The translations under genes were made by a program, and so were the position numbers. Below are positions 44,501 through 54,100 of a stretch of 64,000 bases of DNA, in pieces. Where the stretch lies: the NCBI GenBank assembly GCA_963575745.1, contig CAUYUJ010003903.1:84501-148500 (forward strand), in the 5' to 3' direction. Within the stretch, counting starts at the first letter, position 1. Every line of letters begins with the position of its first letter. The notes below the pieces were generated by a model. The model made no database searches, had not been told where the DNA came from, and saw nothing but the letters and a program-made list of their open reading frames with translations. This DNA comes from Prorocentrum cordatum. Taxonomy: Eukaryota; Sar; Dinophyceae; Prorocentrales; Prorocentraceae.

Positions 44501-45510
44501 TCAACTTGTGCTGTCGCCATGCTGCTGTAGGTGTATGCTGTGCCTGGGCGACGTGATCTTGAGGGAAGTGAAGTGGCGCTGGTGCGTCGGGTCGTGGGAG
44601 ATGTTCTGGTCTATGGCCTGCTCGCCAGGTCGGGCTGCGGTGACGTTGGCGAGCACCAAGTGTAAGATCGCCTGATCGCTCAGTCCTCTGTCAGGGAGGG
44701 CGGCGCCATCCTTGTGCATCTTCAGATGGGCGTCGACGTTCAGCAGGTCGATGCCAGGCAGAGAGACGAATATGCGATCAATAGCTGTGGCAGCTTGAGT
44801 GTTGGCCGGGAAATGCGTAGGTAGATCGTGCGTAATCTCTGTGGGGGAGGCGAAGAGTTGGCGCCATCGCGCTTGTTCTCGGTGATATTGTTCATCAGGT
44901 GCCATATGGGGCCACCTAGCAGTCGGGCCCTTGAAGTCGAACGACGGGACGGCGCCGGTGTTGAAGCCACCCATGGCGATGAAGAGTCTCTTCTGGGACT
45001 TGCTAGCGGCCCAGGTCCTAGGAGCATGCCGCGCTTCCGGCGCCCGAACCACGTCTGCTGCCACCAGGTCATGGTTGTGAATATTCATGATCAGAGTCCC
45101 AAAGCCCGCGACGTGATTGGCGACGTAGAGGACGGCAGCCCTCCCACGAATAATAGGCCGCATGGAGACTGTAGTGGGCGACGACGTCGCTGCTGGGACC
45201 AGAAACGCAAGACCACCTTTGCCTCGATGGTAGGGGCAGCCGCTGAAGAAGACGTCGTAGTTGTATGGGAGCTTGCCGATGTGCGATTCAAGATCGAGCT
45301 GCGATCCGGGGACCTCTTGCAATACCACCAATGCTTGCTACTTCAGGAAGGGTGTGAGCTGTCTGATCTTCCCCCAGCGCTTGCAATCGTCGTGACAGAG
45401 AAGTCCACGCGCGTTCCAGCACACGTAGTGCCCTGAGGGGTCCGCTGAAGTATTTGTCGGAGTTGAGCCTGGGGCCGTGCCTTCGGTTTCCTCGAGGGAA
45501 TCGCACTCGA
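44501..45510 (-). pseudogene. LINE-C endonuclease (EEP) domain, inactivated
   Basis: The domain starts with CWNARGLLCHDDCKRWGKI, passes an in-frame TAG (45338-45340) and continues ALVVLQEVPGSQLD, with the catalytic LQE glutamate present. It then shows IAMGGFNTG where GDFN is expected (catalytic Asp replaced by Gly), AIDRIFVSL (Asp present) and GLSDQAILHLVLAN where SDH is expected (catalytic His replaced by Gln). The fold is recognisable over about 300 residues. The stop and two catalytic losses mean it cannot be active as written. Confidence 0.75.
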
Positions 45511-45729
45511 AGCAGGGGGGCTGGACGACGTGGGTCTGCTCGACGTTGAAAGTCGCGAAGAAGTAGATGATGAGCTGGTGTCCGAGCTAGAGCCCTGGAT
45601 GCTGGGGTGCTTCGTCGACTTGAGCAGAGCATCTTGTTCGGGGAGAGGTAGCGGCTGCGCTGGATGCGGAACGTTGTGCTGTGCTGGAAGTGCGCGTTCG
45701 TCACCTGCTGCTGGGCTCTCCAGGCCCCG

Positions 45730-46065
45730 GGGAACTGAACTATTATCTGGAGGGCCCGCCAGTCCCTCAGGGGCAACAGGGGTGTGCCGATCCCCCTGGG
45801 CAAGTAGACGCGTCGCGGCGAGAGCACGTGGGCTTCCCATGCCCTCAGAAGCTGAAGTAATATCTGGAGGGATCGCCAGCCCCTCAGGGACAACGGGGTT
45901 GCCCCGATCCCCGTGAGCAAGTGGGCGCGGTGCAGCGGGAACGCGCGGGCTTCCCATGTCCTGATAAACTGAAATAATATCTGGAGGGCTCGCCAGTCCC
46001 TCAGGGACAACTGGGGTGCCCCGATCCCCCTGGGCACGTAGGTGCGGTGCATCAGGTGCACGATG
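45730..46065 (-). repeat. Three tandem 117-bp units inside LINE-C
   Basis: CTGGAGGG followed by CGCCAGTCCCTCAGG recurs at 45747, 45864 and 45981, an exact 117-base period (39 codons). In one minus-strand frame the units encode GDRGTPVVPEGLASPPDI-like repeats, in another RDWRALQI-like repeats. Because the period preserves phase, the array could have been translated between the ORF1-like region and the endonuclease. Confidence 0.85.
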
Positions 46066-46279
46066 GGGTCGTGGATGCAGTGGAGCTTGTCTGGCAGCCT
46101 GTGGATCTTGTTGAGAATCCAATGGCCGCGCTTCAGGTTCGTGGCAAGGCTGATCAAATGCAGGTACTGGCTGGAGATGTCGTGGAGGGTGTGGGTGAGG
46201 TGTCTGGAGCTCGTCGGGGCCAGGAGGTCTTGCATGGTCAGCGTCGGTCTGAGTAGATCGCCACGGTGACCAGCGCTTG

Positions 46280-46489
46280 TTAAGCCCACTGTGCTGTGTC
46301 CTCAGCCTTGTAGAGAGCTGCAAATTCTGCAGCGATGGTGGCCTTGTTGATCGGAACCTTGGCCAACGCATCCTGATTCCAACGAGTGACCGTTGCCGCG
46401 TCCATGCTAGTGAGCTCCAGTTTGGCGGTGGGGAGCGCCCTTGATCGCGACGCGCGCGCCAATTGTGCGATGGGTCGTGTGTCTGACAT
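46280..46489 (-). pseudogene. LINE-C middle domain, second part
   Basis: The frame contains KLELTSMDAATVTRWNQDAL and NKATIAAEFAALYKAE. This resembles a conserved stretch upstream of the endonuclease in dinoflagellate LINE proteins, as I remember it. It follows a frameshift from the preceding segment. Confidence 0.45.
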
Positions 46490-46870
46490 GATGCAAGTAG
46501 CTTTTTAGTTCGAGTTTCCATTCGCATGCGCTTGGTGCTCTTGTCTGGGTTGACGTATAGCGGGACATGCTGGCCAGTGTTGACGACGCAGTCGGCAGGC
46601 GTCTGAACCGTGAATTGTGGATGGCCTCCACGGCCTGGTGACTGAAGTGCCCGAGCGAGCGCAACTGATTTGGCGACTGCCACTGCGCGGCCTCCAAGTA
46701 ACTGAAGAATGAAGCGGCGATTGGGGCCTCCCCCTTGGATCTGGTATTGGGCTGGCGTGACCTCTGCTGCGTCCGGCCATTCTGCGATGGAGGTGCGTGC
46801 AGCAGCTGCGGCGGCAGGCTGAGCGCACGAAAGAATAAATGCGGTGGGATCTGGTTCCCCATCCCAATCA
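46490..46870 (-). pseudogene. LINE-C middle domain, first part (nucleic-acid-binding-like)
   Basis: The frame contains PDAAEVTPAQYQIQGGGPNR, RFILQLLGGRAVAVAKSVAL and VPLYVNPDKSTKRMRMETR. The last stretch (xLYVNxDKSxKxxxxE) is a feature I associate with the RRM-like region preceding the endonuclease in these elements. It lies in a frame different from ORF1 upstream and from the next part. Confidence 0.45.
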
Positions 46871-47782
46871 ATCTGAGAGGGTGGCCATGTCCAAAAGAGG
46901 CGCTTCTGCTTCGCCGAGACTGGGGTGCTGATTGATGTGCTTGATGGCGTCCCAGGCCCCTTGATGCTGTGCTTCCTGTCGGGCCTGAGCGGTCTTGGTG
47001 GCCATGAAATCCTGCTCTTGTCCGTCCAATTGTCGTATAGTAGCGGTCTCGTATCTTTGAAGCGCGGCAAGGACTTGATTCTGTGAAGCAGCAACGGCGT
47101 CGCCGACGGCCGCTGTAATGTTGGCGACCTGTGAAACCATGATATGCTTGAGCTCGTGCTGGGCGTCTGGTGCCAGGTGAGACTGTGGCCCGGGTGCTGC
47201 GGCTGGTCCTCCTGCTTGTCCGCCCGCGGGTGTGGCTGTACCTCCAACTGCAGCAGTTGCCGCTGGAGTCGATGCCACTGGGCCATCGCTGGCGGCTGTG
47301 GCATCGGTTGCTGCTGTAATAGGAGAGCGCTGTTGAGCTGCTTGAGATGCTTGGTAAGCAAGCCATTGTTGCTGTTCGTGCCGAGCTGCTTGCCATCCGC
47401 GTTGGGCCTGGTGTGCCAGCCATTCAGCTTGCTCTCGGGAAAAGAAAATTGGGTCTGCATCCAGTTTCTCCAGCTGGGCTCGTTGCCATTCTGCTTGGGT
47501 TGCGGCTGAGTGAAATCCAGAAGTTGGCCCGTGAGCGTCACGTGCGAGAGGTCCTTTAGAGCGTCCACTGTGTCCCTGAAATGCGTGTCTGGTACCCTCG
47601 GAAGACGCAGAAATTTGGCGTCTATCGCGAACGCGGTGGCGCGGTCTATCACGGTCGCGGTCCCTGTCTCGATCTCTGCGGTTGTGGTGGTCGGCCTTCC
47701 GTCGATCTCGTCGGTCTTGTCGATCGCTGGCTTGGCTGCCGCTTTTGGAATCACTTCGAGGAGATGAGCTGTCGGGGTCCAC
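46868..47782 (-). CDS. LINE-C ORF1-like protein
   Basis: An intact frame of 304 residues begins MDPDSSSPRSDSKSGSQ. It has an Arg/Asp-rich segment (RRDRDRDRDRDRPRHR), then a Gln/Trp-rich helical segment (SREQAEWLAHQAQRGWQAA), an Ala/Gly/Pro-rich linker and a terminal helix (LKHIMVSQVANITAAVGDAV). Such proteins probably bind RNA and multimerise. The ATG at 47782 is the first in frame after the element's 5' end. An overlapping 849-residue frame covers the same DNA but is less protein-like here. Confidence 0.5.
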   Translation of the reverse strand: MDPDSSSPRSDSKSGSQASDRQDRRDRRKADHHNRRDRDRDRDRDRPRHRVRDRRQISASSEGTRHAFQGHSGRSKGPLARDAHGPTSGFHSAATQAEWQRAQLEKLDADPIFFSREQAEWLAHQAQRGWQAARHEQQQWLAYQASQAAQQRSPITAATDATAASDGPVASTPAATAAVGGTATPAGGQAGGPAAAPGPQSHLAPDAQHELKHIMVSQVANITAAVGDAVAASQNQVLAALQRYETATIRQLDGQEQDFMATKTAQARQEAQHQGAWDAIKHINQHPSLGEAEAPLLDMATLSD

Positions 47783-47889
47783 GCGATATTGTTCAGGTGA
47801 GCGACGCCGCGCATTGCCCCTCCGATGCCGAGCGAGAGAGGAGCCAATCCCAAACCCTGGAATTCAATTAGTTGAAATAAGTGTTGCGA

Positions 47890-48870
47890 CAAAGTGAGTT
47901 TCGTCGTTCGGACATGGGGCGCCGCCGCGTGCTGGGCATCTCTAGCGGGCCTGGAAGGTGGAACGAGAACAAGGCTGATCGGCCAGCTGCCTCGGTCAAT
48001 GTTTTACCCGAACCAAAATGGCCACGGGGGAAGAGGAGGGGGGGGGGCAGGAGGAGGAAGGCCAGCGCTCAGACTGAAGGTGGGGGTTCGGCCGCCCTGG
48101 GCATCTATCCGCGCCCCCTCAAGGGGGCTTTCGCGGCAAGCGACGGGAACGACCGCTGAAGCGGGCAGACGGCTCTCGTCTCGTGGAACGATCCTGGCTT
48201 CACGAACCCTCGCTCGGGTAGCCAATCTCGAGGTCGGCGGGGGTCGCCCCGGCCAGTTCTATGGCCAGCTGGGCCAACGGGGTCGGGGCATTCAAAATAA
48301 TCGGCGAATTCGCGCCCCCCCCCCCCCCCCCTGGGATGTCTACCCTCCGCGGGTCTCTGCATCTGTAACTTGCGACCATGGTTCGGGGGCCCGCCAGGGC
48401 ATTCGCCCTGAAATCCACGCGTGCTTTCGGTGAAAGTGCCGCACTTCCAGCGCGTGATCGCACTGGGCGGAATGTTTGACCAGCGTGGCCGAAGAAATTC
48501 GGCGCGCGCCCTGGGCGGTGATTCACCGGGGGTCGCTGTGGCTCTGGCAAAAACCTGGGCAGCCTTCTCGGGCTCGACGTTTCATTGCGGCTTGGCTGCC
48601 GCGACGTCGCCAGCGTGCGGCGCGCGGGGAACTCCCGCCCCGGGGGTGCCAATGCTGCTTTCTTTTCGGTGCGAGCTCGAGGTCGGGGGGGGGGGGGGCT
48701 TCGCAGGAGGAGGAGGAAGGGGTGGGGGGGGGGGGGCGAAGTCCCGTGACAGGCTTGCGGCGGCCGCCCCTGTGGGCGGGTTCAAACTGATAGTCGGTCT
48801 CTCGGAAGCTTTGGCGCCTATCCTGGGGGCGACTGTTGGGCGGAGCTGTGGGGCCTCTGAAACGTCGCGA
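47890..48870. other. G-tract-rich interval, no gene recognised
   Basis: Poly-G/poly-C runs occur near 48034, 48317-48334, 48684-48697 and 48722-48736. A minus-strand stretch near 48200-48310 (ILNAPTPLAQLAIELAGATP) looks protein-like but is short. Confidence 0.4.
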
Positions 48871-48876
48871 AGGCAT

Positions 48877-49517
48877 TTAGCCTGGAGCTGGTTCTGCGCT
48901 TCCTGCCATTGAATTTTCGCCATGGCTCGGCTGGGCGGCTCTGGCAGGTGCAAACTTGGCATTTTTATCAGCAGCTTCGTTGCCTTCGGTGCGCCACCAT
49001 TCATCGCTATATGGCTGGAGCTCTGATCTGTTGACGCGCGCTTTGATATTGTTTAAACGGGGCCCCCGGGCGTCGGGCAAGCGCCGCCCGGGACCTTGAA
49101 GGCCCCGTAGAAATCGGCCCTCGAAAAACTCGCTTTCTTGTGCACTCGATGGCTCACTGATAGTCCACATATATTTGGGCGCGTGGGTCCGTATTGGGGC
49201 CAGCAACAGGCGCAGCGCAGTGCTCGGCAGCAGGGGGGGGGGGGGGGGCGTTTGCCCGCGCGCCCGATTAGGTGGGCAAAGACGCCCCCATGGCCGTCTA
49301 TGGTCACCACAGGCCATCCAGTTGCATTGCACGCTTTCTGGCCCCCTGGGTTTAAACGGGGGCCGTCGGTGAACGTTTCTCCAGCCGAGGCCTCCGAAGG
49401 CTGAAGGCTGGGGCCGCGGCACCAATAATCAGCGCACTCGAACGCCAACCCCCCAGGAGCCCCCGCATCGAAACCAGGTTGGAACTGACATCCATATGCT
49501 ACCGCCTGATCGGTCAC
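48877..49517 (-). pseudogene. LINE-D RNase H domain, frameshifted
   Basis: One frame contains AGETFTDGPRLNPGGQKACN and GWPVVTID, the first strand of RNase H with the catalytic TDG. The second frame contains SDEWWRTEGNEAADKNAKFA, matching the C-terminal GNxxAD motif with the last catalytic Asp. The frames switch at a long plus-strand G run near 49227-49246. RNase H removes RNA from RNA-DNA hybrids during retrotransposition. Confidence 0.65.
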
Positions 49518-49749
49518 CCGTGCAATTTCACCTAATGCATATTGCGAGAAGCGCTCGCGGAGGCTGGCGCTGACAAGGCGCTGCAGAAGGCGGTGCTTTA
49601 AATCATCCCTCTCGGCTCCGCGCTGGCAGCGACCATCGATATCATGGCCTGCTCTCTGCAGGCGAGGATTCGTCCATGCGCTTTGGGTGAGAAAGCTAAG
49701 GAGGGTGGGCCTGGCTTTCTAAAGCAGCGTATCTCCCACCAGCAATCTT

Positions 49750-50268
49750 CTAGCTATATCTACATCGAAATAACTGGGTGTATCCTAATTCCCGGGCTGC
49801 TTTCTTAAGGGCGACCTGCTCCCGGGCCATCTGTATTTTCTGAAGTATCATACGCGGGGTGCAGGTTGTAAGCGGGTGCTGATGCCCGCTCGCATCCTGC
49901 AGCTCCAAAACAGAAACAACACGCCAGCCAATCCTGCGGAGGGAGAGGCAGGCGGCCTCGAAGGGGCTTCTTTCATCAGCCCATTTGGAGGGAGGGGCGT
50001 GGTGGATGGGCTCAGCGAGGTTCTTCAGGTCAACGAGCTCTCGAGGGTGACTAGGTGGGGTCGCCGCGCGCCAAATCATGGTCGCCCAGGTCAGCACAGG
50101 TCCTAATCCTGCTCTCCACGTGGGGTTTCCTAGTACCGCCAGACTCAAAGATCTACTCCTCGTTGCACATTGGGGCCCAGCCGCGTTGAGATATTCCATC
50201 TGTAAGTTTTGGAGCTCTTGGGGTCGAGCCTTGTGCAGGGTGGGTTTGCACTCGAGCTCTTCCTTCAC
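49750..50268 (-). pseudogene. LINE-D connecting domain between RT and RNase H
   Basis: A 172-residue frame contains LGNPTWRAGLGPVLTWATMI, ERSPFEAACLSLRRIGWRVV and HPLTTCTPRMILQKIQMARE. This resembles the segment between RT and RNase H in dinoflagellate LINEs (the L-x-R-x-GW pattern). It is intact over its length. No enzymatic role is known to me. Confidence 0.55.
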
Positions 50269-50323
50269 AAGAATGGCAAGCCTTGCCGCGGAGTGTTGCA
50301 GCTGTCTGACCAGGGCCTGAGGA

Positions 50324-50651
50324 TCACGATGTTGTTGTCCCAGGAAAGGTCATCAATGAACGTCTGGAGGTCCGGGGCCTGAGGGTTTTGCAAGGTCCAG
50401 GCGTCCAGGGGGTCCAGACTGTAAACATGTACCAAAAACGCTGCCCATCCTTATCCAGCTGCAATGCATCGGGTCGGGTGGTCCACGAGCTGGACCAGGT
50501 TTCGGGTGGCCACCAATCTGGGGCCAATGTACTGGCTTTAAATGACTTTCAACAGGACGCTGCTGAAACCCGTGTCGTGCGCCCTCTCAATCACCTTCTG
50601 GTGATTGATGTGCACATGGTAGTTGCTGAGATCCCACAGCACTGCGCCTGA
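50324..50651 (-). pseudogene. LINE-D reverse-transcriptase palm remnant
   Basis: The minus strand encodes AVLWDLSNYHVHINHQKVIE, motif A of the LWDLS type, and later, in another frame, TFIDDLSWDNNIVIL, motif C with the catalytic DD. Between them the spacing is shorter than in intact enzymes and frames shift, so motif B is missing or unreadable. Confidence 0.55.
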
Positions 50652-50671
50652 ATGAAGTGGTTCATAGTGGG

Positions 50672-50761
50672 TCAGAAGGAGGAGGATGAGGATGAGGATG
50701 AGGATGAGGAGGAGGGGGAGGGGGAGGAGGAGGGGGCAGGGGGAGGAGGAGGAGGAGGAGG

Positions 50762-50793
<32 letters not shown>

Positions 50794-50800
50794 GGAAAAG
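50672..50800. repeat. (GAT/GAG) then (AGG)n microsatellite
   Basis: GAGGATGAG units (to about 50710) are followed by GGAGGAGG. The array abuts the truncated 5' end of LINE-D. Confidence 0.95.
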
Positions 50801-51079
50801 GAGGTTCAAGCGTCTGAAGGGACCGTGTGTCATCCCGATCTGCTGCCGGTGAGGGCAAGGCCTCCCGCGGCGCTTACCGCCGAGGGGCAGCTTGACAGCT
50901 AGAAGAGCGAGCGAACGTCATCACCGTTAAAGGGGAGACGACGACTCTTACTCTCTTGGTGAGCTAACCGTTCCAATTGGAAATCAAGCGCCGTATAAAA
51001 AACCTCAGGAGAGGGGTGGATAAGTCCAAGAGCCAACAAGGGGGTCCAACAACGGGGCCGCTGTGATATCGAAGGAGTA

Positions 51080-51175
51080 GGAAGAGGAGGAGGGGAATGG
51101 GGAGGGGGAGGAGGAGGAAGAGGAGGAGGCGGAGGAGGAGGAGAAAGGAGGAGGAAGAGAAAGGAGGAGGGGCGA
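51080..51175. repeat. (AGG)n microsatellite
   Basis: AGG/GGGGAGG units with interruptions. Confidence 0.93.
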
Positions 51176-52660
51176 GGAAGACCCTCTGGGAGCGCGGGAG
51201 CCCGTGGACGCCACGAGCTCGCTCTCGAGGCCTGCGTCGCGAAGTCTTTCCCAGTGCCGTACAAGGAGATCCAGGAGCTGCTAAAATAGCACGATCTTTG
51301 GATTCAAATCCGATCGTAGAGGATCGGCGGGGCATATTTCTAATCTGTGGCTCCTGCCCCAGGAAAGCCCTGGCGAGCGCCCCTGCGACGCGAGTGGATC
51401 TCGCGCGGCCTACTGCGAACAGCAAATAACACAATAGCCTCGGCCAGCCCGAGAAGTCGACATTTATGAAACAACCTTACATCTGCATCGTGGTGCTTAT
51501 CAACTCCCCAAGACTTCGGCTCTAAAGAAAAAGGCGTGCTGCCAAAATCGTACTCGACATCCTCCTTCCCATCCTATTCCCCCCTCTTTCCCCGCTCGCC
51601 TTCTCTCTAACCGTGTGGGGCTCCACGCAGTCCACTGCGCGCCCCAAGGGGCTCAACGAGTTTGAATGTTGGGGTGCGGTTTGCTAGTTATTGTCTCTTG
51701 TCTCAGCCGAAACTGGGGTGCTCGAGCCGAAGGCTTCGCAATGGCAGCCCGCATTCCAGTGGCGGCGTGTGGCCACACCATGGGAGGGCTGTCGGGCTCC
51801 CCTGCGCGCCCCAGGCCCACGCTGCGGACCAGAGACGGACGTTTGGAGGTCCAACGCGCACCGTCAAGCTTCCCTGACACAGTTTTCGGGGCTCCATGAC
51901 ATACGGTAGAGGGAAACAATTACTGAACACTCCCCCTCCCCCCCAAACTCAATGTTGGCACGCGCGGGGGAGACTGCGGTCGAAGTTTATCTCATCAGAC
52001 CCACCGCCAACTTTGAACATTGGGGGGAGGGGGAGGCGTTGACGGATGAATGTGGCATGTGTTCGCTAATTTGTTCCGAGGCTTATACTTTGTTGGGGGG
52101 TGCGGACATGTTGATTCCCATTCCGTGGCGGGACCGACTCAGAGATTTACTTCTCGCTGCACGTCAGCGAACACCTTCTCTGAAGCTCTCCAGTCCCTCA
52201 GTTTCTCGGGACATCCTTCAACCACCGCCGCCATGTCTGTAGGCCCCCCTCCCCCCACCCCGGCGGGCGACGACTCAGAGAGCATGCAGCAGGGAAGGGG
52301 GGTGGACTGGAAGCCATCAGACTCTCGGTCGCCGACTGCGCCCGACGCATCCCAACCACTGCTCCCGAGCACCTCCAGTGGGCCCTGGAGGCTGAGGGCC
52401 CCCCTGCCCGAGGCTGTCTCCCTTCGGCCCTGAGTGGCTCCATCCGGCAGGGGCCTCCGCCCAAAGCCCGGCAACCTCCCTGGAGGAGGAGGAGGGTCGC
52501 GGGTGAGGAAGGGGACGAACGTGGGTGGAGAGGCAGGAGGAGGACGAGGAGACAGGTCGATGGACATGATAATCCTTCGAACCAGCACGGCGGTGAGTCA
52601 AGTGCCTCCCGCTCACCTCGGACAGCGCATGCACCAACACAGGACCAGAAGGCGCCGATT
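51175..52660. other. No gene recognised; weak minus-strand frame near 52.1-52.25 kb
   Basis: Non-repetitive sequence. One short minus-strand segment (VVEGCPEKLRDWRASEKVFA) looks protein-like but ends within about 50 residues and has no recognisable motif. Confidence 0.35.
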
Positions 52661-52890
52661 ACAAGGAACAGAAAGCACCAGCCGTAACCCATCGACCAAG
52701 AACGGCCGAATTCGACAGCGCGGACCAGCCAGAAGGAACAATCAAGAACATGGCACCAGCCGTAGGGCACCGACCAGGAAAGGCCGAATGCGACAGCGCT
52801 GGCCATGTCATGGGGGGTCAATGCATGGGTCACCAGCCATCGGGCGCCGATCAGGACCGGCAGAATGCGACAGCGCGGGCACGTTCCGTA
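52630..52890. repeat. Three tandem units of 77-78 bp
   Basis: CACCAGCCGTA and a following CCGAATGCGACAGCG recur starting at 52676, 52754 and 52831. A diverged partial unit precedes them near 52632. Confidence 0.8.
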
Positions 52891-53075
52891 CAACAGAGAA
52901 GAAGCGCACTTCTGGGGGAATAAAAACCCTTTCCTCACACGGATTCTCGGTGAAGCCCTGCTGTTGAACCGCGGGCGGGGCCGAGAAAAACTGAGCGAGA
53001 CGAGCACTTGGTACTTTCTGCCCGCCCCCCGCACCCCCCCATCTCCGACAGCGCACCCCGCACACACACACACAC

Positions 53076-53219
53076 TTTTTGGTCGGCGGGGCGAGAGTGA
53101 ACCTCTTCCGCTAAAAGCTAGGCGGGCTACGCGCAGCTTTAATTAGGGAGACTCTCACAGGCAGGCGGGGCCTCAGGCGGCCGGAGTGGGCGGGGCCCGG
53201 GGTGCAGGCGGTGCCGGAG
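53076..53219. repeat. 150-bp dispersed repeat, copy 2
   Basis: Closely similar to 19932-20077 in the same orientation, including the starting TTTTTGGTCGGCGGGGCGAG and the internal TTTAATTAGGGAGAC. It lacks the 43-bp flanking repeats of copy 1 and sits next to a (CA)n tract. Confidence 0.85.
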
Positions 53220-53224
53220 AACTT

Positions 53225-54100
53225 GCACTGGAAAAGGTACGCCGCGGACAGGGGCCGGAGGCGAAGATCCGGAGGGTGAGCAATGTGGTGTTGGCACACA
53301 CACACACACACACGTTACACCCTGCGAGCGCACGCGTTCGGCGCCGCGTTGGTCACTGCTGTGGCGAGCGGGAGGCGGAGGCGGCAACGGGCAAGGAGCA
53401 CGGCAAAGTTCGGCGGGCAGTGGGGCGGCGTGAGGCCGACCCCCAAGAGGGGAGCTGCACTGGCGGGGAAGCCAGCACGGAGGGAGGGACCCGCAAGCCA
53501 ATGCGACCGGCACGGAGGGATCTCTGTGGACCGCCAGTTGGCGGCAAGAGGAGGGGGGCGCGGCAAAGGAGGCCACGAGGACGCCCGTCGAGACGGCGCC
53601 AGAATCCTGGAGGCGTGCACCGACGCGATTGTCTCGGAAGGTCCACCTTGGCACCCCTCCTCCTCCTCCTCCTCTCCTCCTCCTCCTCCTCCTCCTCCTC
53701 CTCCTCCTCCTCCTCTTCCTCTTCCTCCTCCTCCTCCTCCTCCTCTCACCCGTCCCCTCGATCGAGTGGTGTGATGGTGCCCTGAGATCGAGCGCGGGTG
53801 GGAGGGCAGACAGCAGCCCTGGGAGCCAAGCAGAGGACACGCAGCGAGAGCCAGCGCAGCCTGCAGGCCGCAGGGGCGTGAGCGGCGCGCCGCCGGGGCG
53901 GGGCGGCGGGCGGCCAGGTGGGGATTCTGGGGGAGGCCACACGTGCATCATATTGTTTGTCTGTTTTGGAATGGAGGTCTCGCTTGCGTTTTCGGCGTCA
54001 CGACACATTCTTTGTAAGGCTCTACATTTAGAGTTGGGTTCGCCACATTGCTGGCACAGAAACTGATCATTATCCACTTCGGCTTATCTTATTTCTCTGG
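53225..54100. other. (CA)n and (CTC)n tracts in otherwise unassigned sequence
   Basis: (CA)n at 53296-53311 and a CTC array at 53658-53748. Flanking GC-rich open frames have no recognisable motif. Confidence 0.5.

Larger units (their letters stand above)
41715..47890 (-). mobile_element. LINE-C: near-complete non-LTR retrotransposon
   Basis: On the minus strand this element has an ORF1-like protein, a middle domain, an endonuclease, a linker, RT motifs, a thumb and a C-terminal Cys/His motif, in canonical order over about 6.1 kb. At least four frameshifts, one in-frame TAG and lost endonuclease residues show it is inactive. It is the best-preserved element in the window and the strongest marker of a dinoflagellate-type LINE. 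Confidence 0.8.
48877..50651 (-). mobile_element. LINE-D: 5'-truncated non-LTR retrotransposon with RNase H
   Basis: On the minus strand the RT motif A region begins at about 50651, about 20 bases from an AGG array, followed by motif C, a connecting domain and an RNase H domain. It belongs to a different LINE type from LINE-C (LWDLS motif A and IDD motif C; RNase H present). Frame changes show it is a relic. The endonuclease and N-terminal part are absent. Confidence 0.65.

Noticed and set aside
45343-47892. 849-residue single ORF on minus
   Set aside because: Its first third overlaps, in another phase, the more protein-like ORF1 (46868-47782), and its last third overlaps the true endonuclease start in a third phase. 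Only its middle part is kept as a domain.
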